A DNA stretch of 64,000 nucleotides from Pseudoselenomonas ruminantium (GCA_015058655.1 SVBX01000014.1:1-64000); one strand, 5' to 3'; positions 36,729-46,630 are shown, counted from the stretch's first letter. The notes: a model not told the origin generated them from the sequence alone. Program-made: numbers and translations.

Positions 36729-37892
36729 ATGGCAGACATCAATCTTGACGATTTGCTGAAGGCTAAGAGAGCTCAGGAGGGAAGCGAGGCAGCTGCTGCC
36801 ACCGGCAAGGAAATGGTGACGGTGGAGCAGGTGAGCGCGGCGGTGGAGACCCTGACCCCTGAGGAAAAGGCTCAGATCGTGAAAATCAAGGATGAGCTTG
36901 ACCTGACGGATTCTACGGCGGTGCTTTCCTACGGCGCTCCTGCCCAGAAACGCATTGCGGAGTTCTCCAACAATGTGCTGTCCCAGGTTCGCACCAAGGA
37001 CAGCGGACAGGTGGGAGAACTGCTGCAGGGGCTGGTGGCTCAGGTGAAGGGCTACAACCCTGAGGGCGGCTCTTCCGGCGGCAGTTTCTTGAAGAAAATC
37101 CCTATCGTGGGCAGCCTGGTGGAAAAGGCCGAAGATGTGAAGGAGGGCTACACCAAGCTTTCTGTGCAGGTGGACCGCATCCAGGGAGGCCTTGAGCAGG
37201 CCAAGCTGAAGATGATGAAGGACATTGCTCTCTTCGATAATCTCTATGAGCAGAATCTGGCCTATTTCAAGAATCTCCAACTGTATATCCAGGCCGGGGA
37301 AGAAAAGCTGCGTGAGATGCAGGAAGTCACTCTGCCCAAGCTGCGGGCCCAGGCTCAGGAGAGCGGTGACCCCATGGCCGTGCAGGTGGTGGCAGATTTC
37401 GAGGGCAGTGTCCAGCGCTTCGAGAAGAAGGTACATGACCTGAAGATCAGCAAGACCATCGCCATCCAGACGGCTCCCCAGATACGCCTGATCCAGAACA
37501 ATGACAAGGCGCTGGTGGACAGGGTGCAGACGGCTATCTACAACACGATTCCCCTCTGGAAGAATCAGATGGTCATTGCCCTGGGGCTGAAAGCCCAGCA
37601 GGACACCCTGCGGCTGCAGCAGGCGGTGACCAATACCACTAATGACCTTTTGAAGCGCAATGCTGAGCTCTTGAAGCAGAATACCTTGGAAGTGGCCAAG
37701 GAAAATGAGCGCAGCATCGTAGATATAGAGACAGTGCGGGAAGTCAATGAGAAACTGATTTCCACTATCGAAGAAACCGTGCGCATCCAGCAGGAAGGAC
37801 GGCAGAAGCGTGCCGCCGCCGAGCAGGAACTGGTGCAGATCGAGGGGCGTCTCAGGGATACGCTTATGAAGAACAGCGGACGCGCGGAATGA
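36729..37892 (+). CDS. TelA/KlaA toxic-anion-resistance family protein
   Basis: LDLTDSTAVLSYGAPAQKRIAEFSNNVLSQVRTKDSGQVGELLQGLVAQVKGY; IPLWKNQMVIALGLKAQ. Confidence 0.92.
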   Translation: MADINLDDLLKAKRAQEGSEAAAATGKEMVTVEQVSAAVETLTPEEKAQIVKIKDELDLTDSTAVLSYGAPAQKRIAEFSNNVLSQVRTKDSGQVGELLQGLVAQVKGYNPEGGSSGGSFLKKIPIVGSLVEKAEDVKEGYTKLSVQVDRIQGGLEQAKLKMMKDIALFDNLYEQNLAYFKNLQLYIQAGEEKLREMQEVTLPKLRAQAQESGDPMAVQVVADFEGSVQRFEKKVHDLKISKTIAIQTAPQIRLIQNNDKALVDRVQTAIYNTIPLWKNQMVIALGLKAQQDTLRLQQAVTNTTNDLLKRNAELLKQNTLEVAKENERSIVDIETVREVNEKLISTIEETVRIQQEGRQKRAAAEQELVQIEGRLRDTLMKNSGRAE

Positions 37893-37911
37893 TTTTGGGG
37901 GCATTGAAGCA

Positions 37912-39891
37912 ATGAAGATGGATCGGCATAAGGCCCAAAGGAATATAGGCAGATTGGGCCTTGCCATGCTGGCTGTGCTGGCAGTGGTGGTTTTCCGCTA
38001 CGCCTGGCTGCAGCTGGTGCAGGGAAGCGAGCTCTCTGCGCGCATGCGGGCTCAGGTAGGGGAAAAATACCTGGCGCAGTCTACCCGGGGAGCCATCCTT
38101 GACAGGAATGGCAGGGAACTGGCGGTGAGTACCATGACCAAGTCCCTGTATGTGGATCCCAATCATGTGAAGGAACCGGAGGTGCTGGCAGCTGACCTGG
38201 CTCCCCTGATTGGCCTTTCTGAACAGCAAGTCCTGGATGATATTGCCGAGGGGGGCGGCTTCCAGTGGGTGAAGCATCATTTGCCCCAGGAAGAGTACGA
38301 GAATGTACGCCAGCTCATGAAGGAAAAGGAGTATACCGATTGCCTGAACTTCATAGATGAAGCCAAAAGGTATTATCCCAACGATTTGCTGGCTGCCAAT
38401 GTGCTGGGCTTCGTGGGCACGGAGGACAAGGGCCTTGACGGTGTAGAGCAGGCTTTGGACGGGTTGCTCAAAGGCGAGGTGGAGGAGGAATTCCTCCAGA
38501 CTGACCGTAGCTCCCGGCCCATACTCAGCTCTATTTTCACCCGGAAGCAGCGCTACAAGGGGGATTATTGCAAGACTGTCACCCTGACCATCGACAGCTC
38601 CATCCAGTTCATGGTGGAGCAGGAGCTGGACAGGGCCATGGCGGAAAATGGGCCCAAGGCCATTACCTGCATAGTCATGGATCCCAAGAACGGAGATGTG
38701 CTGGCTATGGCAGGGCGTCCCTCCTACAATCCCAATACATTCTGGGACTATTCGCCGGAAAGCTGGAAAAACAGGGCGGTGTCCTTCATCTATGAGCCTG
38801 GTTCCACCTTCAAGGCCATGGTGGCGGGGGCGGCTTTGCAGGAAAATGTGGTCAGCCCCAATCAGGTCTTCGTTGATCCGGGCTATGTCATGGTGTCAGG
38901 GCGGCGCATCCAGAACTGGAGCGGCGAGAGTTTCGGCACCGTTACCTTCACTGATGTGGTGAAGCAGTCATTGAACACGGGCTTTGCCCAGGTGGGGCTT
39001 TCCTTAGGTGCGAAAAGGCTGACGGAATACGCCAAGCGCTTCGGCTTTGGCGAGGTCACGGGCATTGATCTGCCCGGTGAAGAGTCCGGGCTGCTCTTCG
39101 ATCCCGACGATATGAGAGATTCTGATATCGCTACCATGTCCATTGGCCAGAGCATCGCGGTGACACCTTTGCAGCTGATTACAGCCATGTCGGCAGTGGC
39201 CAACGACGGGGTGCTCTTGAAGCCTCATATCGTGAAGGAAATCCGCAATGCAGACGGCTCCGTATATCTGGAAAATGAGCGCACGGAAGTGCGGCGGGTG
39301 ATAGAGTCTTCCACGGACAAGACCCTGATGGGCCTCCTGGAGCAGGTTGTCGCTACCGGCGGCGGCCACAAGGCGGCAGTGAAGGGGTATCGCATTGCAG
39401 GCAAGACAGGCACCGCCCAGAAAATCCGCGAGGACGGGGCAGGCTACATGGATGGTCGCTATATCGCTTCTTTCTGTGGCTTCGCTCCTGTGGAGGACCC
39501 CAAGGTGACGGTGCTGGTCATCATCGATGACCCGACTCTGGGCAGCTATTATGGCGGTCAGATTGCAGCTCCTGTGGCGGGGCGCATCTTTGCCCAGCTC
39601 ATGCGGTATATGCACATCGAGCCCACCAGCGAGGTCTTGATGGATATAGAGACGGTTCCCCAGCCACATGAGCGCCCGAAACCCAAGAAGGTCTTCCAGG
39701 GAGAGGTGCCCAATGGCAAGGTGGTCATGCCCGACTTCATAGGCATGAGCCTGCGCGAAGCGGCCCGCAAGGCAGCGGAAAACGGCCTGACCTTCGAAGG
39801 AGAAGGCTCCGGGGTGGCAGCTTCCCAGAGCATAGAGCCAAACACTCTGGTGGATGCCGGCACGGCGATTACCGTGTATTTCCAGCCATGA
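37912..39891 (+). CDS. Class B penicillin-binding protein (FtsI/SpoVD-like) with C-terminal PASTA domain
   Basis: TRGAILDRNGRELA, active-site EPGSTFKAM, SLN, KTGTAQK; C-terminal VMPDFIGMSLREAARKAAENGL...ITVYFQP. Confidence 0.93.
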   Translation: MKMDRHKAQRNIGRLGLAMLAVLAVVVFRYAWLQLVQGSELSARMRAQVGEKYLAQSTRGAILDRNGRELAVSTMTKSLYVDPNHVKEPEVLAADLAPLIGLSEQQVLDDIAEGGGFQWVKHHLPQEEYENVRQLMKEKEYTDCLNFIDEAKRYYPNDLLAANVLGFVGTEDKGLDGVEQALDGLLKGEVEEEFLQTDRSSRPILSSIFTRKQRYKGDYCKTVTLTIDSSIQFMVEQELDRAMAENGPKAITCIVMDPKNGDVLAMAGRPSYNPNTFWDYSPESWKNRAVSFIYEPGSTFKAMVAGAALQENVVSPNQVFVDPGYVMVSGRRIQNWSGESFGTVTFTDVVKQSLNTGFAQVGLSLGAKRLTEYAKRFGFGEVTGIDLPGEESGLLFDPDDMRDSDIATMSIGQSIAVTPLQLITAMSAVANDGVLLKPHIVKEIRNADGSVYLENERTEVRRVIESSTDKTLMGLLEQVVATGGGHKAAVKGYRIAGKTGTAQKIREDGAGYMDGRYIASFCGFAPVEDPKVTVLVIIDDPTLGSYYGGQIAAPVAGRIFAQLMRYMHIEPTSEVLMDIETVPQPHERPKPKKVFQGEVPNGKVVMPDFIGMSLREAARKAAENGLTFEGEGSGVAASQSIEPNTLVDAGTAITVYFQP

Positions 39892-39904
39892 TGAACGATA
39901 TTTC

Positions 39905-39945
39905 GGCACAAAGGGCCAGCCTGCGGGTTGGCCCTTTGTGCTGCC
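39905..39945 (+). terminator. Rho-independent terminator
   Basis: gcacaaagggccagcctgcgggttggccctttgtgc. Confidence 0.7.
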
Positions 39946-40044
39946 TTGGGTAATATTTCACTAAAGCAGATATTTTATGTAAAATATAAAAGGGAATAGG
40001 AATGCTTACGACGAATATATGACCGTTAGCGTAAATAAATACCA

Positions 40045-40206
40045 TAAGGAACTGTTCAGAAATAAATTAAGCATTCTGCTTGTCTTAGTTCGTCTATACT
40101 GCGTTGTCGTCAGTCGACATAGCACCGCTATGCCTCCTTCCTCCGCCTTGTCTAGCCAAACTAATCCTTCGCATTATGCTCAATTTATTTCTTGCCAGTT
40201 CCTAAC
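40045..40206. repeat. MITE-like palindromic element, subfamily A, copy 2 (inverted relative to copies 1 and 3)
   Basis: taaggaactgttcagaaataaattaagcattctgcttgtc...gacatagcaccgctatgcctcc...caatttatttcttgccagttcctaa; reverse complement of copy 1. Confidence 0.87.
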
Positions 40207-40234
40207 TGAAACTTTCCTCAAGGTGGTGTGGCAA

Positions 40235-40651
40235 ATGAAAGAGGAGGAAGGCCTGGTCATCAAGGTCAATGAAGCTATGGGAACTGTTACGGTGAAGGTG
40301 GGAAAGCACGAGGAATGCAGTGCCTGCGGGGCCTGTGCCGGCAGCCGCCAGCTGACGGTGGAGGCGGTGAACGGCCTGGGCGCAGGATTGGGCCAGCGGG
40401 TGAGATTCCGCATGCAGGAACAGCAGATGCTGAAGGGGGCTTTCGTGGTCTTTATGCTGCCGCTGCTGCTGGCGGGCTTGGGAGGAATCCTGGGCTGGCA
40501 GCTGGGCTATGGCGGGGAAGCAGAAGACCTGTATCCCTTGGGGCTGGGTTTCCTGGGGTTCTGCCTGGGCTCGGGGCTGGTCAAGTGGTATGACAGGCGG
40601 GCTGCTGCCAGTATGAAGGAGCAGCCGGTGATCACGGAGATTATTCCTTAG
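40235..40651 (+). CDS. RseC/MucC-type SoxR-reducing-system protein
   Basis: GTVTVKVGKHEECSACGACAGSRQLTVEAVN plus two TMs; immediately upstream of rnfC. Confidence 0.87.
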   Translation: MKEEEGLVIKVNEAMGTVTVKVGKHEECSACGACAGSRQLTVEAVNGLGAGLGQRVRFRMQEQQMLKGAFVVFMLPLLLAGLGGILGWQLGYGGEAEDLYPLGLGFLGFCLGSGLVKWYDRRAAASMKEQPVITEIIP

Positions 40652-40720
40652 AATTGCTGAGGCGCTCGGAGTACAGCAACGCTGTGCCTGTGCCCTTCGC
40701 TTAATAGCGATGTACTATAT

Positions 40721-42112
40721 ATGATTGTATTTCAGGAGACTGACGAGGTGATGTCAATGCTTAAAAGATTCTTTGGAGGCATACATCCAAGGGATGGAAA
40801 GGAGCTGGCGAAGGATAAGGCCATAGAGGTCATGCCTTTGCCCCAGGAACTGGTGGTGCCCTTGAGCCAGCATATCGGGGCGCCCTGCAAGCCTGCTGTG
40901 AAGGTGGGAGAGCTGGTGAAGAAGGGGCAGCTTATCGCCACCAGCGAGGCCTTCATGCATGCAGATATCCATGCGCCTACCTCCGGCAAGGTGGCAAAGA
41001 TTGAGGAGAGGCCCCATTCCGGGCGCGGTATGTGCCAGGCCATTGTCATTGCTCCCGATGGCAAAGATGAGTGGGCGGACGGGCTGCCCCTTTCCCGCAA
41101 CTGGGAAGCCATGAGCCAGGAGGAAATCCTCACGGCTATCCAGCAGGCGGGCATCGTGGGCATGGGCGGCGCAACCTTTCCTGCCCATATCAAGTTGAAG
41201 CCCCAGAAGCCTGTGGATGTGCTGGTCATCAACGGGGCGGAGTGCGAGCCCTATCTGACAGCTGATTACCGGTTGATGCTGGAGGAGGCGCATAAAGTCA
41301 TCACGGGGGTGCAGATTCTCGCCAAGGCTTTGGGTACCAAGAAGAACATGATCGGTGTTGAGGATAACAAGCCCGAGGCGGTGAAGGCACTGGACAAGGC
41401 GGCAGAGGACACGGACATCGAAGTAGTGTCCCTGCCTACCCGCTACCCTCAGGGGGCGGAGAAAATGCTCATTTACGCTCTCACGGGCCGTGAGGTGCCC
41501 ATGGGCGGCCTGCCCATGGATGCAGGTGCCGTGGTGCAGAATGTGGGGACAGCAGCAGCCATTGCGGAGGCAGTGGAGCAGGGGATTCCCCTTATTGAGC
41601 GCGTGACCACTGTCTCCGGTGATGCGGTGGCGGAGCCGAAGAACCTCAGGGTGCGGCTTGGCACCAGTTACAAAGCGTGCATAGCTTATGCGGGGGGCTT
41701 CAAGGAGACGCCGGATAAGGTCCTGGCAGGCGGGCCCATGATGGGCATGGCCCAGCAGAGCCTTGAGGTGCCGGTGATGAAGGGCTCCTCGGGAATCCTG
41801 GCCCTTACGAGGAAAATCACGGAGCATGGCCCGGAGATGAATTGCATCCGTTGCGGCAAGTGCGTGAAGGCCTGCCCCATGGGGCTGGTGCCCAGCATGC
41901 TGAGCATCCTTTCCCAGCGGGGGGATTACAAGGCCTGTCGGGATGATTATGGCCTGATGAACTGCGTGGAGTGCGGCTGCTGCACCTATGTGTGCCCTGC
42001 CAAGCGCAATATCGTCCAGTACATCCGTCTGGCCAAGAATGAAATAAGGGCCGAGGCAGCCAGGGAAAAGGCCAAGGCTGAGGCCAAGAAGGAAAAGGAG
42101 GCGGCCAAATGA
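40721..42112 (+). CDS. rnfC: Electron transport complex subunit RnfC
   Basis: GGIHPRDGKELAKDKAIEVMPLP, GIVGMGGATFPAHIKL, INGAECEPYLTADYRLMLE, two CxxCxxCxxxCP motifs. The start may be internal, near 40751-40757. Confidence 0.95.
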   Translation: MIVFQETDEVMSMLKRFFGGIHPRDGKELAKDKAIEVMPLPQELVVPLSQHIGAPCKPAVKVGELVKKGQLIATSEAFMHADIHAPTSGKVAKIEERPHSGRGMCQAIVIAPDGKDEWADGLPLSRNWEAMSQEEILTAIQQAGIVGMGGATFPAHIKLKPQKPVDVLVINGAECEPYLTADYRLMLEEAHKVITGVQILAKALGTKKNMIGVEDNKPEAVKALDKAAEDTDIEVVSLPTRYPQGAEKMLIYALTGREVPMGGLPMDAGAVVQNVGTAAAIAEAVEQGIPLIERVTTVSGDAVAEPKNLRVRLGTSYKACIAYAGGFKETPDKVLAGGPMMGMAQQSLEVPVMKGSSGILALTRKITEHGPEMNCIRCGKCVKACPMGLVPSMLSILSQRGDYKACRDDYGLMNCVECGCCTYVCPAKRNIVQYIRLAKNEIRAEAAREKAKAEAKKEKEAAK

Positions 42113-43191
42113 GCGAAGCAGAAGTAAAGACGAATGTGGCTGCCGGACAGACGGCCAAGGTTCCCGCAGCGCCACCAAAGCCTGCAGAAGCAAAGGAGGA
42201 AGTGAAGTTCACCATATCTTCCTCTCCCCATATCCGGGACGGGGAAACCATCCCCCATATCATGTGGCAGGTCAACCTGGCTTTGCTGCCGGCGGCTCTC
42301 TTTGCAATCTATTGGTTTGGGTTTCCCGCACTTATCAATATGCTGGTGGGCATCATAGCTGCTGTAGCTGCCGAGTATGTCTGGCAGAGAGCCATGGGTC
42401 AGACAATTACTGCCTTTGACGGCAGCGCCTGTATCACGGGCCTGCTGTTGGCCATGTCCATGTCCCCCGTGCTGCCTCCCTATATGGTGGCCATCGGCTC
42501 CATCCTGGCCATCGTGGTGGCCAAGCAGTCCATGGGGGGCCTGGGCTTCAACATCTTCAACCCTGCCCACATCGGCAGGGCGGCCCTCATGGTGTCCTGG
42601 CCCGTGGCCATGACCACCTGGACGAAGATGCAGGATATGTCTGCCGGGGCGGTGGATGCGGTGACTAGCGCTACGCCTTTGAATATCCTGAAACTGCAGG
42701 GCTATGATGCCCTGGTGGCTACCTTCGGCGGCCAGGGGGAAATGTATAAGAGCCTGCTCTTGGGCACCCGCAACGGCAGCCTGGGAGAGACCAGCACCAT
42801 CCTGCTGATGCTGGGGGGCGCGTATCTCATTTATAAGGGCTATATCAACTGGGTGGTGCCTTTGGGCATGATTGCCACGGTGGGCGTGCTCACCTGGCTT
42901 TTCGGCCCTGGGGGCTTTGGCACCGGCGACCCCCTGTTCCATGTGATGGCAGGAGGGCTCATGCTGGGAGCTTTCTTCATGGCTACGGATATGGTGACCA
43001 TTCCCATGACCATCACGGGACAGATGATCTTCGCCGTGGGGGCAGGAGCTCTGACGGTGCTGATACGCCTGGCAGGAGGATATCCCGAGGGAGTCTGCTA
43101 CTCCCTTTTGCTGATGAATGCGGTGACCCCGCTCATTGACCGTTATGTGAAGCCCCGCATCTTCGGGGCGCCGAAGGGGGGCGCCAATTGA
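42109..43191 (+). CDS. rnfD: Electron transport complex subunit RnfD
   Basis: VDAVTSATPLNILK flavinylation region; ATDMVTIPMTITGQMIF; ATG overlap with rnfC. Confidence 0.96.
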   Translation: MSEAEVKTNVAAGQTAKVPAAPPKPAEAKEEVKFTISSSPHIRDGETIPHIMWQVNLALLPAALFAIYWFGFPALINMLVGIIAAVAAEYVWQRAMGQTITAFDGSACITGLLLAMSMSPVLPPYMVAIGSILAIVVAKQSMGGLGFNIFNPAHIGRAALMVSWPVAMTTWTKMQDMSAGAVDAVTSATPLNILKLQGYDALVATFGGQGEMYKSLLLGTRNGSLGETSTILLMLGGAYLIYKGYINWVVPLGMIATVGVLTWLFGPGGFGTGDPLFHVMAGGLMLGAFFMATDMVTIPMTITGQMIFAVGAGALTVLIRLAGGYPEGVCYSLLLMNAVTPLIDRYVKPRIFGAPKGGAN

Positions 43192-43748
43192 TGGCAAATG
43201 CAAATGAACATTCCATCGTGAAGATTGCCTCCAATTTGGCTATGGCTTGCTTCATCTCCGGCCTGGTCATCGGCGCCGTGTACTATGTGACGGCCCCAGT
43301 GGCGGCCCAGAAGGCAGAGGAAATGAAGCAGGAGTCCATGCGCTCCCTGGTGGCTGAGGCAGACAGCTTTGCCGATATACCCGGAGAGGAAGGCTGCTTT
43401 GCCGCTCAGAAAGACGGCAGGACGGTGGCCTACATCATTCCTTCCGAGTCCAAGGGGTACGGCGGCAAGATCAAGCTGCTGGTGGCGGTGGACACCGAGG
43501 GCAAGGTGCTGGATTTCAACATCCTGGAGCACAACGAGACGCCGGGGCTGGGAGATAACGCCCAGAAGCCTGATTTCCGCAAGCAGTTTGCGGGGAAAGG
43601 CCCGGAACTTCTGGAGGTCACCAAGGACCCCAATAACAAAGAAAACATTCAGGCCATGACGGGAGCTACCATTTCTTCCCGGGCCGTGGCAAAGGGCGTG
43701 AAGGAAGCGGCAGAAAAGGCCGCGGCTTTGGCGAAGGGGGGCAGATGA
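43191..43748 (+). CDS. rnfG: Electron transport complex subunit RnfG (FMN-binding)
   Basis: EHNETPGLGDNAQ, AMTGATISSRAV; the downstream of two adjacent ATGs. Confidence 0.95.
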   Translation: MANANEHSIVKIASNLAMACFISGLVIGAVYYVTAPVAAQKAEEMKQESMRSLVAEADSFADIPGEEGCFAAQKDGRTVAYIIPSESKGYGGKIKLLVAVDTEGKVLDFNILEHNETPGLGDNAQKPDFRKQFAGKGPELLEVTKDPNNKENIQAMTGATISSRAVAKGVKEAAEKAAALAKGGR

Positions 43749-43749
43749 G

Positions 43750-44412
43750 ATGGACAAGCTGAAAGAACTCTGGCCCATATACAGCAAGGGCCTCTTGGCA
43801 GAGAATCCCATTTTCATCCTGGCCCTGTCCCTGTGCCCGGCGCTGGCGGTGACGACCACGGTGGTGAACGGCCTTACCATGGGCCTCACGGTGACCTTCG
43901 TCATCACCTCCAACAATGTGGTGGTGTCACTGGTAAGGCACCTGGTAAATCCCAAGGTGCGAGTGCCTGTCTATATCACTTCCATTGCTACGATAGTGAC
44001 GGTGGCCCAGCTGGTGCTGCAGGCTTACTTCCCTGTGCTTTACAAGGCTATGGGCATCTATCTGGCCCTGGTGGTGGTGTTTGCCATCATCCTGGCCAGG
44101 GCAGAGGTCTTTGCCTCGAAAAATGGCGTGGTACGCTCCTTCTTGGATGGCTTCGGCATGGGCTGCGGCTTCACCTTGGCCATGCTGATCATCTCTGCTA
44201 TCCGCGAGCTTTTAGGCTCCGGGACGCTGCTGGGCTATCAGGTCATGGGGGCAGGCTATGAGCCTATGCTGATGATGATCCTGCCGCCGGGGGCCTTTAT
44301 CCTCATTGGCTATCTGGTGGCGGCTACCAAGACCTGGAATGCCCGCCAGGAGCGGCTGGCTGCTCAGGAACAGCGCCGCCGTGAGGCACAGGGAAAGGGG
44401 GCTGAGGGCTGA
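43750..44412 (+). CDS. rnfE: Electron transport complex subunit RnfE
   Basis: ENPIFILALSLCPALAVTTTVVNGLTMGLTVTFV, SFLDGFGMGCGFTLAMLIISAIRELLGSGTLLG. Confidence 0.95.
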   Translation: MDKLKELWPIYSKGLLAENPIFILALSLCPALAVTTTVVNGLTMGLTVTFVITSNNVVVSLVRHLVNPKVRVPVYITSIATIVTVAQLVLQAYFPVLYKAMGIYLALVVVFAIILARAEVFASKNGVVRSFLDGFGMGCGFTLAMLIISAIRELLGSGTLLGYQVMGAGYEPMLMMILPPGAFILIGYLVAATKTWNARQERLAAQEQRRREAQGKGAEG

Positions 44413-44987
44413 TGGCTGAGTATTTGACGCTCTTTATCGGAGCGGTGATCATCAACAATTTCGTGCTGACGAAATTTTTGGGGCTGTGCATTTTCTTTGG
44501 CATTTCCAAGAGCTTTTCGGCTTCCGTGGGCATGGGCATGGCGGTGACTTCCGTCATGACCATGAGCTCCATCCTGGCCTGGATAGTTTATTTCTTCGTG
44601 CTGGAGCCTTTGGGGGTGACTTTCCTTACCACCATTGTGTTCGTGGTGCTGACAGCCAGTTTCGTGCAGCTGCTGGAGCTGGTGATCAAGAAGCAGGCGC
44701 CGACCCTTTACAATATGTGGGGCATCTACCTCCTGCTCATCGCCACCAACTGCATCGTGCTGGCAGTGCCACTGCTGAATGTGGAAAACAGCTACAGCCT
44801 GCTCAAGAGCATCGTGTTCGCCATTGGCTCAGGCCTGGGGTTCGCCCTGGCTATCGCTTTGATGGCGTCCCTGCGGGAGAAGCTGGTATATGCCGATGTG
44901 CCCAAGCCTTTGCAGGGCATAGGGATTGCGTTCATTTTGGCAGGGATGCTGTCACTGGCGTTCCTGGGGTTCTCGGGAATGCTCTAA
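44412..44987 (+). CDS. rnfA: Electron transport complex subunit RnfA
   Basis: LFIGAVIINNFVLTKFLGLCIFFGISKSFSASVGMGMAVT, LRTNC-like TNCIVLAVPLLN, ALIASLREKL-like ALMASLREKL. Confidence 0.95.
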   Translation: MAEYLTLFIGAVIINNFVLTKFLGLCIFFGISKSFSASVGMGMAVTSVMTMSSILAWIVYFFVLEPLGVTFLTTIVFVVLTASFVQLLELVIKKQAPTLYNMWGIYLLLIATNCIVLAVPLLNVENSYSLLKSIVFAIGSGLGFALAIALMASLREKLVYADVPKPLQGIGIAFILAGMLSLAFLGFSGML

Positions 44988-45000
44988 ATTACGGGGGCTT

Positions 45001-45192
45001 GCGGCAAGCATTCGGTCAACGCTGCGCAGTGATTTTTTGCTAAAGATATTTTTTGCTTTTAATTAAGCCTTCGCGCTCAGAACAACGCCCTTCGGTTGAA
45101 CATATTCTTCGCGCAAAGGAAAGCTTGTAAGCAAAAAATCTCTTCTTAACGCAAAAAATCAAAAGCTCCGCTTATGACCGAACGCTTGCCGC
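45001..45192. repeat. ~190-bp imperfect palindromic element between rnfA and rnfB
   Basis: Left arm gcggcaagcattcggtca...gattttttgc...attttttgctt; reverse complement of right arm gcggcaagcgttcggtca...gattttttgc...gattttttgctt. Confidence 0.8.
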
Positions 45193-45236
45193 CTGTAAAG
45201 GCTGGCTCTCTAAAGTTTCTATTAGGAGGTTTCTGT

Positions 45237-46070
45237 ATGGAAACTGCTATATATATAATCGTGGTTCTGGTGGGGGTGGGCACCTTCTTTGGTTTGGTGC
45301 TGGCTCTGGCAGACAAGAAGTTTGCCATGGCTTCCAATCCCCTGATTGCAGAGGTGGAGGATATCCTGCCCAAGGGGCAGTGCGGTGCCTGTGGCTTTGC
45401 AGGCTGTGCCAAGTACGCTGAAGCGGTGGTGGAGGACCCTGAGGTGGCGCCAAACCTCTGCGTCCCCGGCAAGGCGGCGGTGGCGGCCAAGGTGGCAGAG
45501 CTCACCGGCAAGAAGGCGGAGGCTGCTGAGCCCCATTACGCCTATCTGAAATGCCGGGGCACCCTCACGGCGGCGGTGATGGCAGCCCGCTATGAGGGGG
45601 TGCCGGATTGTGCCGCCGCCAAGCTGGTGGGGGGCGGCCCCAAGGGGTGCAAGTTCGGCTGCCTGGGCTTTGGCAACTGCGTGAAAGCCTGCCCCTTCGG
45701 TGCTCTTTCCATGGGGGCGGACGGCCTGCCGGTGGTGGATAAGGACATCTGCACAGGCTGCGGCAAGTGCGTGGAGACCTGCCCTCAGGGACTCATGGCT
45801 CTGGAGACCTTTGGCGCGCCTGTGGAGGTGACTTGCAGCTCCCATGACAAGGGGCCTGCGGCCAGGAAGAACTGCCAGAATGCCTGCCTCGGCTGCGGCC
45901 TTTGCATGAGGAATTGCAGCCAGGGCGCCATCAAGATAGAAAATTTCCTGGCGGTGGTAGATGCGGCAAAGTGCGTGGGCTGCAAAGACCCTGCCTGCCT
46001 GGCTAAATGCCCCACCAAGGCCATACAGAGTTTGGTCAAGGTGCCTGTCCCAGAGGAAATATCTGCCTAA
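45237..46070 (+). CDS. rnfB: Electron transport complex subunit RnfB (ferredoxin-like)
   Basis: VEDILPKGQCGACGFAGCAKYAEAV, CPFGALSM, CTGCGKCVETCPQGL; ATG at 45237 after taggaggtt. Confidence 0.95.
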   Translation: METAIYIIVVLVGVGTFFGLVLALADKKFAMASNPLIAEVEDILPKGQCGACGFAGCAKYAEAVVEDPEVAPNLCVPGKAAVAAKVAELTGKKAEAAEPHYAYLKCRGTLTAAVMAARYEGVPDCAAAKLVGGGPKGCKFGCLGFGNCVKACPFGALSMGADGLPVVDKDICTGCGKCVETCPQGLMALETFGAPVEVTCSSHDKGPAARKNCQNACLGCGLCMRNCSQGAIKIENFLAVVDAAKCVGCKDPACLAKCPTKAIQSLVKVPVPEEISA

Positions 46071-46089
46071 GGAGCGGGGGGATAGGCAA

Positions 46090-46131
46090 AAAAATTGCTC
46101 GAAGCATTCAGCTTCGAGCAATTTTTTTGCT
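46090..46131. terminator. Terminator between convergent rnfB and EIIA genes
   Basis: attgctcgaagcattcagcttcgagcaattttttt. Confidence 0.85.
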
Positions 46132-46630
46132 AGACCGCATATTGAAGTACGGTATCTTCCCCGGCAATGACGGATTCGCCTGCCATTCTGGGCTGGATAT
46201 CTCTCACTCGTTCATAGTTCACGATAAGCACAGGACATATCATATTGATATTGTGCTTCTCCAAAAGAGGGCGGTCAATCTTTATGATGGGGGTTCCGGC
46301 AGTGACCTTCTCGCCGCTGTGCTTCAGGGCCGTGAGACCGTCACCGTTCATGATGATGGTATCAAGGCCAACATGTACCAGCACCTGAATCCCATCGGGG
46401 GTAGTTATGGCGAAAGCGTGCTTGGTATCGAAGAAGAGGGTTATCTCTCCGTCACAGGGAGCCAGGACGGTGTCCCCATCTGCCAAGATGGCCAGGCCGT
46501 CTCCTGTGAGTTTTTCCGAAAAGACCGGGTCGGGGACACTTTCAAGTTCGAGGGTTTGTCCGGAGATGGGAGCCAAGAGGTGTAGTGCTTGTAAATCCTT
46601 TTCCTGCTTATTCATGCGTTGCTGCTTCAT
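46130..46630 (-). CDS. PTS glucose-type EIIA domain protein, stand-alone
   Basis: FSEKLTGDGLAILADGDTVLAPCDGEITLFFDTKHAFAITTPDGIQVLVHVGLDTI. The start is uncertain (MKQQRMNKQEKD or MNKQEKD). Confidence 0.9.
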   Translation of the reverse strand: MKQQRMNKQEKDLQALHLLAPISGQTLELESVPDPVFSEKLTGDGLAILADGDTVLAPCDGEITLFFDTKHAFAITTPDGIQVLVHVGLDTIIMNGDGLTALKHSGEKVTAGTPIIKIDRPLLEKHNINMICPVLIVNYERVRDIQPRMAGESVIAGEDTVLQYAV

